64,000 nucleotides of DNA from Phycomyces blakesleeanus NRRL 1555(-). Its lineage: Eukaryota; Mucoromycota; Mucoromycetes; Mucorales; Phycomycetaceae. Each line of letters begins with the position of its first letter. Position 1 is the stretch's first letter. Of the stretch, positions 47,087 through 60,400 are shown one piece after another. The position numbers were made by a program, and so were the translations under genes. The stretch covers positions 1,676,376 to 1,740,375 of the forward strand of contig NW_017265138.1 in assembly GCF_001638985.1 (NCBI RefSeq). The letters run 5' to 3'. The notes under the pieces are model-generated. The model was not told the DNA's origin, ran no database searches, and was given only the letters and a program-made list of their open reading frames with translations.

Positions 47087-47151
47087 TATACATACATACA
47101 TACATACATACATACATACATACATACATACATACATACATACATACATAC
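47087..47151. repeat. (TACA)n tetranucleotide microsatellite
   Basis: About 15-16 near-perfect TACA units, bordered by CTTACTTACG. No gene within reach. Confidence 0.9.
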
Positions 47152-48530
47152 TTACTTACGTAAGGTGCTTAAAGATTGATGGATCAACATGAAAGAAAAA
47201 GCCAATTCACCATATTTAGAAATCCTACAAGTCCAGAAAAGTTTATTCATTTATGAAATCCATAAATGATGACCTTGCAGAAAAACAGGGACAAAATCTT
47301 TCAAATGGGAAAAACATATGGTATTTAATCATGGTTTCTATCAGTACTTCCCCATAAAAGATATAGATTCTTTCTTTATTCTATTGCTCTGTCTTATTCA
47401 TTTTTCTCTTGATCCCTTGTTTGCCTTATAAGCTGGTATAAGTAATTATTTATATACGAGCCTGTATTTATATACTATTTCTAAAATAGGCGATTGATCT
47501 ATTTTTTGCGATTGATTCATCCTTCTGTGATCACCTCTTGTACATTGTTACATAGAATTATACCTCTATATTTTCTACTCAATTTATTCATATTATAATT
47601 AAACTTATCTATTTAATTTTTCACCTTCTTTTCATCGATTTTGTACAATTTTACCTAACCAATAGCTTGAACTATCAAGGTGTATTTTATTTCATTTTGG
47701 TATATTTCTTTCGCCTAAATTATGCACTTTTCTAAATATTATTTAAGCGTGTCTTATTATTGCTGTTATTCTTAAGTCTCATTAAATCTATTTGTCCCCG
47801 TAAGGCACCTATAGAAATAAGAGTCTGTACCAAAAGTGTGACATTATAAACCTAATTATAGTATAGTAATAGTAATGGTTTTACCATATCACATAACCTT
47901 TTATATTACTAAGTTGTACAATAGCTATCTATAGTGAAGATGAGAAAAGACTAGTTTAGGTAACTAAATGCTAGAGAGACAAATGTAGAAAACTTAATAC
48001 AGATGATGTTTATTAATTGTAATTGAATAGAAGAATTTATACTAGAGGAGAAGATACTCGTATACAAGGAATGTGTGTATGTATGTTTGTATGTTTGCAT
48101 ATCTAGCCTTGCTTATATCGTAGCAGCAATAACGACAGCTAACAAACAAAGAACATATAATAAAGAGAGAGAAAGATATATACAGCAAACAGATACACAG
48201 ATAGAAGCAATGGAAACGGCCAGAGCAACTTGTGCTTGCGGAGATAGCAGCGGGACTTATCCTTGGACACAACAGTTGCATACAATATAATACATCTTTC
48301 TCACGTATTACATTCAGTAAAGAGCAGAAGTTCTCTTCTCCCAAAGACAAAAATCACAGGGATCAGATAGTGCTACCTTGAGACCATTAAACCAGGCTGA
48401 GTGTGAGCGTGAGCGTGGCTTGTGTTGATTTTCTTAATTATGTATATAAAACAGTTCAAAGCTTACACTTGGCACTTCTCTTCCATTCCATTCCATTATC
48501 CTCTCCTCTCCTCACCCTGCCTTATCAACA

Positions 48531-50423
48531 ATGGCAGCAAGATTACCTGACGGCGTTCTGAACATAATTCTCAGTGAACTAGGTCAAAGAGATATAAAGG
48601 CATGCTTTGGTGTATGTAGAAAATGGAACACGATCTTTGTCCCTGATACTTGGAAATTCCTTAAAATTACGGAAAAAGATAAACTTCTCGCTCTCTGTAA
48701 ATTGCTCATAACACCTACAGGAGAGGCAAAAGACTACGACTATGTAAAAAGGATCGAACTTCCACACCCCCTTGGCGTACTCGAAGCGGTCCTGCTTATT
48801 CAACAAAAGTTCCCTCACATAACGGAACTCGATACTCATTTCAAAAACTTGTTCAGACGAGAGCCGATTGAAAAGGTTGCTTTTAGCCGCTGGGCGTCTT
48901 TAACAAATCTGCGATTCAGTGCCATCTTTGATTACGGTAGAGACTGTATGGATGCTTTCTTTAAAGGATTGCTGGATTTACCCCAGCTAGAGGTTCTGAC
49001 ATATGACGCCAAGCTGAGGAGTATACCAGTCAATTTTGAAGATCTCGATATCATACACACAAATGCACCACAGCTAAAGATCCTAAACATCTATATCATG
49101 ATCATCCACTTATCTGAGAGAGACATCGAGCTTCTAGAAACACACGATCGGATGTATCAGCTAGAAGAAGTCAATATACAGCTGCTTTCTGATGATTACC
49201 GATCACTGGCTTACCTTGCAAGCAAGTACCCAACAATGAAAAGCCTGGATTGGGAATATAGGGAGAGATCTGACTTGGAGCAATATTACCGTGAAGTACC
49301 CGAGCTGTTCTCCATAAAAGAAGATTACTTTGAAGAAGCCCAGTCATTACTTTTGGGTATGGAGGAAAAGCCATTCCAACAACTGGAAGAATTTGGCCTA
49401 ACCTGCGACGAATCTGATTATGCTCCCAGACTCCGGGTCTTAAATCTTCTCAATACGCTCGATGTGCCGTATACCAGTTTCCATATCGAGAAGATTAATA
49501 AACTGCATTATGTACCACCCAATAATGAACTGCTCGAAACTCTTGATCAACTGCCGTCAACAATCACAGGCATATCTCTGAACTGGAAGTCATTAAATAA
49601 TGACTATAAACAAGCTTTACAACAGCTCGGCTTGTATGATTCCTTGTCGAGTTTAACTATCGTTTCTAAGTTTCTCAAAGTTGAACTGGATGTCCTGTTT
49701 AATACCTGCAGAAACCTAAAGTCTTTGTCGCTCGATTGTCGTATCTGCATTTCTGACGATTACCTAGACACAGATCCGAGCTTCCAACTCGATTCAGTGG
49801 TCTTGGATGGAGGTTCATTTGATTCGTCCGCGTTGGCTTACCTTGGGAGACATTGCCTTGATTGCAAAAATTTCTCTTTCGAAAGATCCACACTTCTTTA
49901 CGAAAGCTTAGTTGACACTTCTTCTGTCCAGATCGACATGACTTGGGCAAATATCAAAAATCTAAAGCTTTTCAACGCAGCGATCCCTGAAGACGAATGG
50001 ACGGGACATTATTCATCAAGCACAATACGTCTTTTATCTGTGACTCAAGCATATCCTTTATCACATAAAATAAATTATGACAACGACAACGACAATGAGC
50101 CTGATATCGAGTTATCTACCAGCTCTGCTACCAAGACAGAGTGGTTCTTCCTTCCTAAAGAGTCACGCTATGGATCTACTGAATATAACAAGGAATTGAG
50201 CAAGAGTCAAGGAAGAAGTATCGAAGAATACTTTTTATCTGCTGAAGAGGATCGCTACCTCGATGCAAGCGCCTTCATTAATCTTTATGAAAAGACAAAT
50301 TTGCCCATGACAAGCTATGTGAAACAACTCAGAAAATCGGGTTGGGAAGAGGAATGGAAGAAAATTCTAGAATATGGATATATAAATCTAACGGTAAAAT
50401 CTAGTGTCAATATAATTATATAG
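48531..50423 (+). CDS. F-box protein with degenerate LRR-like body (630 aa)
   Basis: A single uninterrupted open frame. Residues 4-45 (LPDGVLNIILSELGQRDIKA, then CFGVCRKWNTIFVPDTWKFL) are an F-box: the LP..vL..Il..L....L..C..VCr.W pattern that binds Skp1 in SCF ubiquitin ligases. The rest shows repeated LxxLxLxx / LxxLTYD-type segments (for example PQLEVLTYDAKL, CRNLKSLSLDCRI) spaced like weak leucine-rich repeats, the likely substrate-binding surface. Lack of introns contrasts with neighbours. F-box/LRR proteins form large families in Mucoromycota. The substrate cannot be inferred. The upstream CT-rich and TTCCATTCC-rich leader fits a promoter/5' UTR. The start ATG follows TCAACA. Confidence 0.85.
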   Translation: MAARLPDGVLNIILSELGQRDIKACFGVCRKWNTIFVPDTWKFLKITEKDKLLALCKLLITPTGEAKDYDYVKRIELPHPLGVLEAVLLIQQKFPHITELDTHFKNLFRREPIEKVAFSRWASLTNLRFSAIFDYGRDCMDAFFKGLLDLPQLEVLTYDAKLRSIPVNFEDLDIIHTNAPQLKILNIYIMIIHLSERDIELLETHDRMYQLEEVNIQLLSDDYRSLAYLASKYPTMKSLDWEYRERSDLEQYYREVPELFSIKEDYFEEAQSLLLGMEEKPFQQLEEFGLTCDESDYAPRLRVLNLLNTLDVPYTSFHIEKINKLHYVPPNNELLETLDQLPSTITGISLNWKSLNNDYKQALQQLGLYDSLSSLTIVSKFLKVELDVLFNTCRNLKSLSLDCRICISDDYLDTDPSFQLDSVVLDGGSFDSSALAYLGRHCLDCKNFSFERSTLLYESLVDTSSVQIDMTWANIKNLKLFNAAIPEDEWTGHYSSSTIRLLSVTQAYPLSHKINYDNDNDNEPDIELSTSSATKTEWFFLPKESRYGSTEYNKELSKSQGRSIEEYFLSAEEDRYLDASAFINLYEKTNLPMTSYVKQLRKSGWEEEWKKILEYGYINLTVKSSVNIII

Positions 50424-52951
50424 TTTTTTAAGCACACATTTATGTATGTATACACCGATGTATGAATAAATTCATTAATTTTGCTTTAAATGATATTCAT
50501 GGTTTTAATAATATTCTCTCTAATAAGAAGAAATTCCCTCAAGAATTCTATGGCATTAAATAATTTTCCATTCCTCCTGCTTTTGTTCTTGTCTTTGCCT
50601 TTGCCTTTGCCTTTGCCTTTACTTATTTAAAGGATGATATAAATTACCCAAGGTTTTTCAATCCAATAAAAATAGTATAATTGATCGTTTTTTAATAAAA
50701 AATAAATAATCTAATTGACTTGTCAAATTTAGATTGTCTTCTTTTTGCTTGCTTGCAAAGGTTAAGACTTAAGATTACGATTGCTTGGTAATTCTCAAAA
50801 GTATAGTTGATTTTATAGATAGGCGATTTCATTATATCTGCAGGTGAAGATGAGGGTGAAGGTGATTATGAGAATAAATATGAAGGTGGATATGCAGACA
50901 ACATAATTTAAATTATTAGCCAAGTTAAGGTTAATCTAAAATAAAATAAATAAATGAGTCCACCTTTTTAATTTTAATTTTAATTTTTTTTTTTTTTTAC
51001 TACAAAAAAAATCTGCGGACAACAAGCATATCTCCAAGCTTTTGAGCTGAAGATTTAATCTGCAGATTTTAAATTTTAAAAATTTTCAGCCAATCATTCT
51101 TTATTTTTAATATCCGCTATCTACATTTGCAGATTTTAATTCGATGTATATTTATCGGAGCCAAAGAATCTTAGCTTTTAATATCCGCTATATATCCAGA
51201 TGGATCTGCAATGGGCAGAGATAATGAAACCCCCATTGTTTTTATTTTTATTTGCAGAAAAGCAAAAGAATATTCGTTTGCTAGTAGTTTTGTGTGTCAA
51301 AGTTGCTTCTTAATCAAACCTGTTAAACTACACAAAAGGTGTGTAAAGCAACCACAAGCAAACAGCATAGAAAGGATTGAATTGTACTTTCATGTATAGT
51401 CTTATTCTAAAAATATTAAGCTTCTTAGAAACCTTAATGTATGTGGCTTTTGTTATAGACTGATGGCTGATAGACCTATAAGCACATAAGCTAAAAAGAA
51501 ATCAGCCGCTTTAGTATCATTTGTAACAAGAAGACTAAAAGAAAAAGAGAAAAGTAAGTTGGTTGTCTGGGAACTCTTTTTTTCTTTTCTTCAAAAGATT
51601 TTCACACTTACTTTGACAAATAACAATAGCTGTGCATGTATTGGTTATAATCCTTTTTAAACTGTTTATGAAAATAAATCTTGCCAAGTGAACTTTGATA
51701 AACGAGAACTTTCTTTAACCTCCCAATATATGTATGTATGTATGTTTGTATACACAACTAAATAAAGAAAGATCAAGTGATTGTGGAAATGATACAGGTG
51801 GAAATCTAGCAATTTACCTCTTTCTTTCTTTTTTTCCTTTTTTTTTTGCCTTTTTCGTTGCCTAGAAATGTGAATTTTTAGCGAGAATTGAGCATAACAA
51901 GATTCTATTGTATTCTCTATTATTCTAAATGTTGTACCTTTGTGTTTCACTGAAAAAAAAATTTACAAAAGAAAGTGGTCCCTTTCATGACAAATTTGTG
52001 TTCAGTAAGTTGTACACAGATTGTATCAAAGTCAGTGAAGGTTGTACAGAATCTGCCTTCTACACAGAAGCCATCTTATTCTTTTATTTTATTTTGTTGC
52101 TATAAAGCTGTAGTTATATATATTATTATTTAGAAAGTGTTAATACAAGGCTTCCTCGAGGTAATTTTAGATTCCTTTGTTTTCTCTGTTCCTAAAGTAA
52201 CCAACCAATATAAGCTGAAAGAAAAAGGAAGATAAAAAAAATACACACACACACAGAACACAAAGTGTTGGTTTCGATCATTATTTTACCATTTTTTTTA
52301 GTAATCAAGATGGCATTTGATTTCGAGATAAATTATGTAATTCTTTATTCAAATTCAAATAAAACTTATAGCATATTATTAGCCACAGCAGCAAAAACAC
52401 CAATAAGAATATAGAAGAAGAAGAGGAGGGTATTCAAATCGTCCTCTTTAACTTTAAAGAATAATAATAATATATGTATAAAACAAAGATTGTAAAATGG
52501 GTATATACCATTATTTAAGCAGTATATTGTTTTTACAATAATGTGTATTCTATTCTGAATGTGGATAAAATGCATATTCTTTTTTAGATGAATATATATA
52601 TATATATATACTTTATGTGAATTACACCAAATATCTCCTTTTTTTGTTTTTGCCTTTTTTTTTTTCGTTAATTCAACACTTGGTCTTCTTTTGGATTGTA
52701 AAGCAAATATAAGAATTACATAATTCTAATTATTAATTTTTTTTTCGGGTATAAAGTATAATTGTAATTCTAGCTGTGATTTTCACTGTAACTTTGAGTA
52801 TAATTACAACCGTAACTTATTGTAATTGTAACTATGGTTATAATTGTTGTATTTATTTCCAGAGTAATTATTACTATATAATTATTATTTCTTCATGGTA
52901 ATAAAGCCAACAGCAATAATAATACTTGCAATCATTTCATTATTAATACTA
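50424..52951. other. Intergenic region, F-box gene to 5-phosphatase
   Basis: 2.5 kb without a recognised gene. It contains (TGCCTT)n-like tracts near 50590-50620, a duplicated TTTTAATATCCGCTAT motif (about 51106-51121 and 51177-51192) beside TGCAGATTTTAA-like words at 51061 and 51128, and many poly-A/T runs. Open frames at 51211-51399 and 51666-51950 match nothing. Confidence 0.5.
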
Positions 52952-55804
52952 TTACCAAAATCCTATCACACGCTTCCACCAATGTCTTTTAGCCTTTCCT
53001 TTTCCCTTTCCATTTCCTTTGGATGCCTTTTGGTCTTGCTGTTGGGATATAGTTGATTTTTTTCTGATTCTTTTCTGGGACTTATTTGATTCGTCCACCC
53101 AGGCATCGAAATGAATTCCAAACACACCAATCACAGGTAAATGGTCACTCACACCCTCAAGTTCGTCGTCCATAACCGCACCATAGGACCAACACTCTGT
53201 GCTTTGCTGACGTTTGTTGTTGTTTTGCCCAAATAGTTGCCACCAGTTTGGAGGTCCTCGTTCTACAACAGACCCATTACGCTTCGTACGCTTGTTGGTA
53301 CTGCTGATATTTTTGCCGTCATGCCACAGGATCCGATCAGTCCAGCTCGGAACTCGCTGTTTAGGGGAGCTGTCGTAACACAGGGAAAGCGGTAATCCAG
53401 GTGCGGCAGCCACCCGCTCTCGTTCCTTTTCTTCTGGTTTCGAGGTTGATAGTGATGGTGAGGGTGATGGTGAGGGTGAGGGTGAGGCTGATGATTTTGA
53501 TTTTGTTTTTGATTTTAATTTTGCTTTTAAGCTTGACTTTGTTTGTGATTTTGATTTTGATTTTGATTTTGATTGTGGATTGGATTGTGCTTGTGCTTGT
53601 GATTGTGTTTGTAATGCTTGCTCTAATGCTTCGTCCTGTTCTGGTGCTACTGGAGAGTGTTCAGATTCAATGGACGAAGAGGTATCGGATATACTATGTG
53701 CGTGTTTGGTATCAAATTTGAAGGTAGGTGGGAAATTTATCGGATGCTCCTGGAAACCTTCAAACGGATTGTCGGGTTGTTTTCTGGTATTTGTGAGCTG
53801 GTCATACTTTAATACAGCCTAAAAGTATTGTTATTATTTTTTGATAAAAAAGAAAGAGAGAAAGAAGGTTGAGTAACATAAATAAATAGGGCGTAATTGA
53901 CCAGGGCGATCTCAAGTTTAAAGAAAGAAATATAATGTATGTATATAATTATATTGAATATTCAGAAAAATAATAATGAATATAAGTATAATACCAGTAA
54001 TATTAAATATAGCGGTTGGTGCTTTTTTGCTTTTAAATTATATGTGGTTTGAGTTTGTATACCTTGTAGTCTCCTTTTTGAAGGGTCTCTAGCACCCAGG
54101 ACCGTTCTGCATCAACTCTGTAATTTGTGTCACCGAATATGAAGGTGTGGTCGAATCTTTTAATAATATTTTCTACATGTTCAATAAAAATGTATCAATA
54201 ATATTAATTAGTATTAGTACTAGTACTAGTACTAGCACTATCATTATCATTATCATTATCATTGGTTGACTAATCGAATTAATGACATTACAACCAAGAT
54301 ATTCAAAATAATCTAATTAAGTAAATAAAAGGATTGGTAATTATGCGTACCATGATTGTGAGGGTGGTGATGATATTCCTTTACAGATGTCCTTATACCA
54401 CGATCCTTTAAATTGTTTTCAGTGAGCTGTTTTGGATCTTTAGTCTTTGAAGATTTATTAGGCGTTGATTCCAATGGCACCTGTGCCAGTACCGACAACG
54501 GCGAGGATGCTGATGCTGATGCTGATGATGCTGATAATACTGGTGGTGATAATGAATCTGATTGTGTTTTTGTGTTTTGTTTTGTTTTGGATGGTTGGTT
54601 ATTTGAGAGTATTTCGGTCTTTGTCTGCTTTTGGCTTGGTGGTTGTTTTTCTGGCTCAATCTCCTTTATTTTTGATTCGTGCTTGTTTGATTTGGACAGC
54701 TTTGGGTCACGCATCTTGAGATCATGCAGGATCCTGGAGACGTTTGCATTTCTCTCATCGTTATGAGACGCATGGGCTTTAATAGCATTATTGTTATTAT
54801 TATTATTTTAATATAAAAAAAAGAAGAAGAAGAGGTAAAATAAAGTGAGTACAAGAACGGAGCACAAGATGGAAATGGAAATGGAAATTGAATTTTTATA
54901 TATAAATTATATATATTAAATGTTGAATGTGATGTGATTAGAGACAGAGAAGAGGAGGTAGGGATGAGAAGTGCTATTAGTTTGTCTTACCTGTCAAATG
55001 GCAGTTTATGAACAAGAGAGATCTAGGACCAAACATAAATGATATAGCGACTGCACCTTTGTTGCTATGGTTTTAATGTAATAGATAGATAAGTATAAAG
55101 AGCATAAATAGTATATGTATATATATGTATCGTGCCGATATATAAAAATACACACGCATATTAGCACACTAACAATATCTATATATAAACAAGGAGAAAA
55201 TAATCATAATCTTTATGATAGCGATGGTGATGATTAATAGCTCATTAATACTTTACCCAACCATGTTTGCCCAGCCGGTCTTGATATGCTCACTCTCGAT
55301 ATTTGTAATGTAGTGCCTAACAGGCTTCCAGACAAATACTGCCAGATGGAGGGCGGCCAAAGTTTCTGTTTCAATCAAGGCATAGTGTTTGCCAAGAAAA
55401 GTCGAAAGGCGTTCCTCCCAGACTTCTTTTGAAGAATAGAACAAGGATTCTGAAATGTCCCGCTCGCACTCTTGGGTTCCGATAGCCAATAGATGGTAAG
55501 GGTGAGTGGCACTGCTATCCAGATGTGGCAAGGTGCTCTCGTGTGGATCTTCTGGATTCCGTGTCAGGAAAGTGTCGAGTTCGATCGGAAGAAGACGGCC
55601 GTACATATTCCACGTGCCGACAAACACCTTTAGACGATCTGGGTGGCAGGACGGACGAGACTTTGGAGAAAAGGCCATGGTCTTTGACCGTTTGTTGGAC
55701 GCCGAGGACAGCAAGTTGTGGACGGCCGCAAAGGTCTTGGTGCGTTCCGGTGAGGCTGGTACAGAATTGGTAGACAAATGAAGAGAGTGTAATGAACCTG
55801 GCAT
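52952..55804 (-). CDS. Inositol polyphosphate 5-phosphatase family protein (674 aa)
   Basis: Minus-strand exons: 55257-55804, 54991-55064, 54351-54776, 54063-54172, 52952-53818. The IPPc catalytic motifs appear in order: FVGTWNMYGR (61-70), AIGTQECE (about 108-115), NKGAVAISF (about 184), CHLTAH, FGDTNYR (362-368; usually GDLNYR), VPSWTDRILW (about 542-551) and SDHLPV (610-615). These form the Mg-dependent exonuclease-endonuclease-phosphatase fold that removes the 5-phosphate of phosphoinositides or inositol phosphates. Two long low-complexity inserts interrupt it: a Ser/Gln/Lys-rich one of about 130 residues after CHLTAH and a Lys-Ser / Ser-Pro repeat one before VPSW. The C-terminus is very basic (KGKGKAKRHWWKR), perhaps for membrane or nucleic-acid contact. 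No Sac1 or SH2 domain is seen. Confidence 0.9.
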
Positions 55805-56552
55805 ATTTTCTTGTTCTTATTATTTTACAGTGACAATGGTAATAATAGCAGTATTTTAATAAGTAAAACAAGAATAGAAATAAAAATAATAAATTATTAA
55901 TAAATAAATATATAAAAGTAAGTAAGAAAATGAAGGAAGAATCAGAATCAAGATAATAAGAATATGAAGAAGAAGAGGAAGAAGAGGAAGAAAGAGGGAA
56001 ATTAAACTAGTATATATAAAATATATAAGAATAAGGAAAGAAAGAAAAGTAGTAACTTTTTTATATATATATATATCTTAATATCTTAATATCTTAATAT
56101 CTTAATATCTTAATATCTTAATATCTTGGTCTCATTCTATATGTAGTGTGTATGTATATGTACTCTTTGGTTTAACCTTATGCTTTTTTTTATTTAATTA
56201 TTCTTATTTATTTATTTTTTACTTAATTCACCTTTATTTCCATATTTGGAGAATACCATATTCTATAAGCATTTTTTGCACAAACTTTATGGAAATTTGA
56301 ATTTCAGTTGAATTTCAATTAAAATTACAATAATCAGAAAGAGTTACGATTACAATTGGGATTTCCTGTTTCCTCTCTCTCTTTTTTTTTTTTTTTTTTT
56401 TTTTTTGCAAGGTATTTTTATTTGGCGCAAACATGCACAGACCTTTTTTTTTCCCTTTCTTTCTTTCCTTTCTTTTTTTTTTACTATTTTTTATATATAT
56501 ATATAAAGTATATATAAAATATATATATATATATACAAAAAAATATATAGAC

Positions 56553-56587
<35 letters not shown>

Positions 56588-56601
56588 ATTTTTTTAAAAA
56601 A
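55805..56601. other. Divergent promoter region, 5-phosphatase and SCAP
   Basis: About 0.8 kb of AT-rich sequence. It holds GAAGAA and AAAT tracts at 55900-56050, a 10-nt tandem repeat (ATCTTAATAT)n at 56075-56127 and long poly-T / TA runs at 56380-56590 that end right at the SCAP start. No sterol-response or other specific site can be claimed. Confidence 0.55.
56075..56127. repeat. Tandem 10-nt repeat (ATCTTAATAT)n
   Basis: About five units, nearly perfect, in the shared promoter of the 5-phosphatase and SCAP genes. Confidence 0.85.
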
Positions 56602-57464
56602 ATGCCCCTGTTGGCCATAGCTAAACTCAATTCGAGTCTGTCAGTTTACTTTTATCGCTATGGCAACCTCTTTGTCTCCCGAACTTTACTACTCCTCTTC
56701 TTTTCGTTTTCTCTTATCACCTTCTTTTCACTTCCAGTCCTTCTTGACGTCTATGATTCCGCTCGCCAAAGCACTCTTCCAACCCAGTCTCACGATGCCC
56801 AATTCTGGCACTTTTCACCTCATGTCCAATTCACAAATACCACCCAACAAATAACCACTACCACAACCACCACAACTACTACAGCCCCAACAACGACTTC
56901 TGCAGTTACAACACAGCAGATCAGAATCTCACTTGCACACAAGAAGATCACTAAAGATCTCTTGCTCCATGCTCTCGACATTCACAATCTACTCACCACA
57001 AGTTTTGTCACCCTGGACGGACAACCGTCCTCTCTATCAAACATATGTCTCGGCCGTCAAGGTCTGTGTGTAATTCACTCGCCTGTCGACTACTGGCCCA
57101 CCAGAGCTAGCCTTGAGGATGACCCAGACTGGAGGGCAACCATAGACCGTCAGAGCCACAGAGTCTCAGACCAGACCGGACTCTCACTACACCCCTTTTC
57201 GATGTTTGGCAATGCGACACTCGACAAGAACGGCTATTTGATCAATGCTGACTCTATTGTCCTGACCGTCCTGCTCAAACACCCTAACCCTCACTATGCC
57301 TCTCGTATCTGGGATACCCTGTGGCAGCACACAACCCAGCAATTGAATCTTGCTCGGTTAGAAACCAATCCTATAAACGCACCTACCGGTTGGTGGACTC
57401 AAATAAGTGCACCCACAGAAACCCTTTATTACAAAGCAAGTTTTTATTCATTTTTATTTTATTT

Positions 57465-57499
<35 letters not shown>

Positions 57500-60400
57500 A
57501 TCATAGTAACTATAACACTTACAACAAACATAAAAAAAAAGAAAATAAAGGATAATATAAAACTAACCCTTGTATTTCTTACAAATAATTTTTCTTTTAT
57601 AAAAACCTACACTACTTTATAGTTCAAAGTATTTACTTTCGAATTACCTTACCGTTACTATGTCCTAGCCATTATCCACCTTGGTCTCTTCCTAGGAGTC
57701 TCAAACGCCTTTTCAACCTCGACCTTGATCAAATCCCAGTACACGTTCGGACTCGCGACCATCTTTATGTCGATTGCCTGCCACACAACCACCGTAGGTA
57801 TCTTCCGGTTTTTCGAGATTCGCTTTGTTGCCGTCCCATGGTACCTTTGTTGGCTTGTTGTACATGTTGCTACTCTCGAGAACGCCTTCTTGATGGCCAA
57901 CGCGGTCCTGAGCGCGGGCTGCGATATGCAGGTCAAAGAAAAGGTCTGCCGTGGAATCCAGAGTGTGGGTGTGCCCATGACCACGACTCTGGTGGCCGAA
58001 ATGGTGATCCTGTCGATTGGAACTGCCATGGACCACGCCCTCATAAAAGAGTTTTGTCTGTTTACCAAAATAGTACTCTTGGTAGACTATGTCCTTCAGT
58101 TTACCTTTTTCCTTGCCATGCTTTCGATTGACATTCGCCGTGTAGAGGTAAGCAAACAAAAAATAAATCAAACAATACCCTTTCATTATATCATCCTTCC
58201 CTTCCACTTCTTGCTTTGCTCTGCCCTACCCTGCCATACCCCTCAAGCATATATATATATAAATATATATATAGAAAATAGAAATTGACTAATAAGTTTT
58301 TTTCTTGGTACACATTACTAATCTTTTCTGTGTGTTTTTGTGTGTTTGTCTGTGCCTGAATATATGCATTCTATCATTTTTCTTCTTTATTCTTCTCTGT
58401 CTTTCTGTGTGTGTTTGTGCGTATCCGTATGTTTGTGGGTGTTTCTTTGAATATTATAGCTGGCCGACTTGGGTGATAGTCAATTGTCCAAACGATTGCG
58501 AGAACTTTTGCATGTTGATCCGTCTATTGAACAGGGGCCGGACTTTTGCCCTGTTCAAGACACGCCGGATGAACAAGACTCAAAGTCGTGCGCAGAGTGT
58601 AAGGAATTCAAAACCCACAGAGCCGTTAATGCTCTTTTGGTAAGTAATATTGTTGTATGTAGGATAATTTTTGTTTTACAATAAAGTAAATAAGATATTA
58701 TATTATATTATATATATATATAAGTTTGTACATCTATACCCCATTTTCTTCTATAAACAAACACACACACACACATATATATATCCTATTTAAGAAGAAG
58801 AATAGTAATAGTAATAGTAATAGTAATAATGATAAAGTTAATACCATAATTGACTTTAAAGAAATTGTAACTAACCAACCTCTTCTTATTTTCATACCTT
58901 TGACTTCTTTATACACATTATGATGTGGCTAAACAAATTAGTTATGTTTGATTATCCTGGCCCTGGCAATGTTTCGTTCCAAGGGGGCCACAAATGTATC
59001 CAACAGTTTAAGCGCTGTTTCTCTGCCGTCGAAAGAGGTCGGACATTTGGAGCTAGTATCAGCTCACTTCTGGCAAGTCGTGAACCCGCTCCAGGAGACC
59101 CAATGGCTGAACACCAAGCCGCCCTATCTGATCGTACTCGCCAAAGACGCCCAAGACGCCGACCAAGGCCGGTCTACACTTGCCAGCTGCGTATCTCACT
59201 ACGAGGCTAAGAGCGTTGCGCTCCAGACCGTCCACAAGCAACAGCAACTCATGCGTCCTCCGCCATCTCGTCTGCGCGGGTGGGTCTATGGTGTGGCAGA
59301 AACTGTTTTGTTGGCTGTGCTACAAGTAAACCTGCCGTCACTTTTGCTCTGTATGGTCTTGGTGGCCATCATCATGTGGATCACGCCTCGATTACGCGAC
59401 CGCTGGCTCTTACCTTTTCTCGAGACAAGCTTTGTGCACATCACCCTGCGGAGTTTGTCGTTCCTGACTTACATGTTGCCCTGGATCACCACCTTTTTGA
59501 ACCAAAGCATCGCACAAACCCTGAATTTTCAAAACCAGCAACAGCAACAGCAACGCCAACACGATCAGAATCAAAACAAAAACAACAATAGAAACAACGG
59601 CAGCACCAACCGTCATAATCACCAGGGTGCAATCTCAAACCAAGCTAAATTTGATAGCAGCACAAACCATGTAGGCCGGGTCTCAGTCAAGACTTTGTCA
59701 GGCCAGCACGTGGCTGATGTCCACCGAATTGCTGTCAATCATCAGCACAACACGCTCGTCTCTAGCGGTCAAGATGGCCGTCTTGTTCTCTGGGATACCA
59801 ACAAAGCGAATTGGATGGCACGTTTGGATCCTGTCAAGAAATCTCGTCTCAATTCTCTCTACTATCCTTCTCGACCCACAGCCCAGACCTCCTCGAAATT
59901 CTCACAAACAAACAACAGAAATCTTAATAGCAGCGGTGGTATCAGCAGCGCAGTTGTTCGCTCTGTAGAAATCGACCGTGCCAACAAATGGATTGCAACC
60001 GGAGCAGAGGATGGCGTCGTACGTATCTGGAACGCACTAACCGGCCAACTTATGCATTCACTCTCGGCCGAAAGTCAGCATGTAGAGACTATGGACAACG
60101 GTATTCGTAAACGCCATGGAGCAATGTCCGCATCAACATCCACATCCACATCCACATCAACGTCAACGTCAACGTCAACATTAGTAGCAGTAGAAAGTCA
60201 GAAAAACACCGGTGTTAATAGCCGCGTTGTAGACCGTGTGTTGGGAATCCAATGGGTCGGACGATCAACTGCTACTACTAATACTACTACGATGAACAAA
60301 GGCGAGGCACAGAACCGGATTGTGTCAGTTCACAAGAGTGGAATGTTGCGCGAGTGGGATGTGACTCTGGGCGAGTGTGTCCAGCAAACCTGCACTGGCC

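Larger units (their letters stand above)
45236..48530. other. Intergenic region between ATG27 and the F-box gene
   Basis: 3.3 kb with one possible gene fragment (45.8-46.3 kb) and a (TACA)n array at 47087-47151. Otherwise AT-rich DNA with no recognised motif. Confidence 0.55.
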
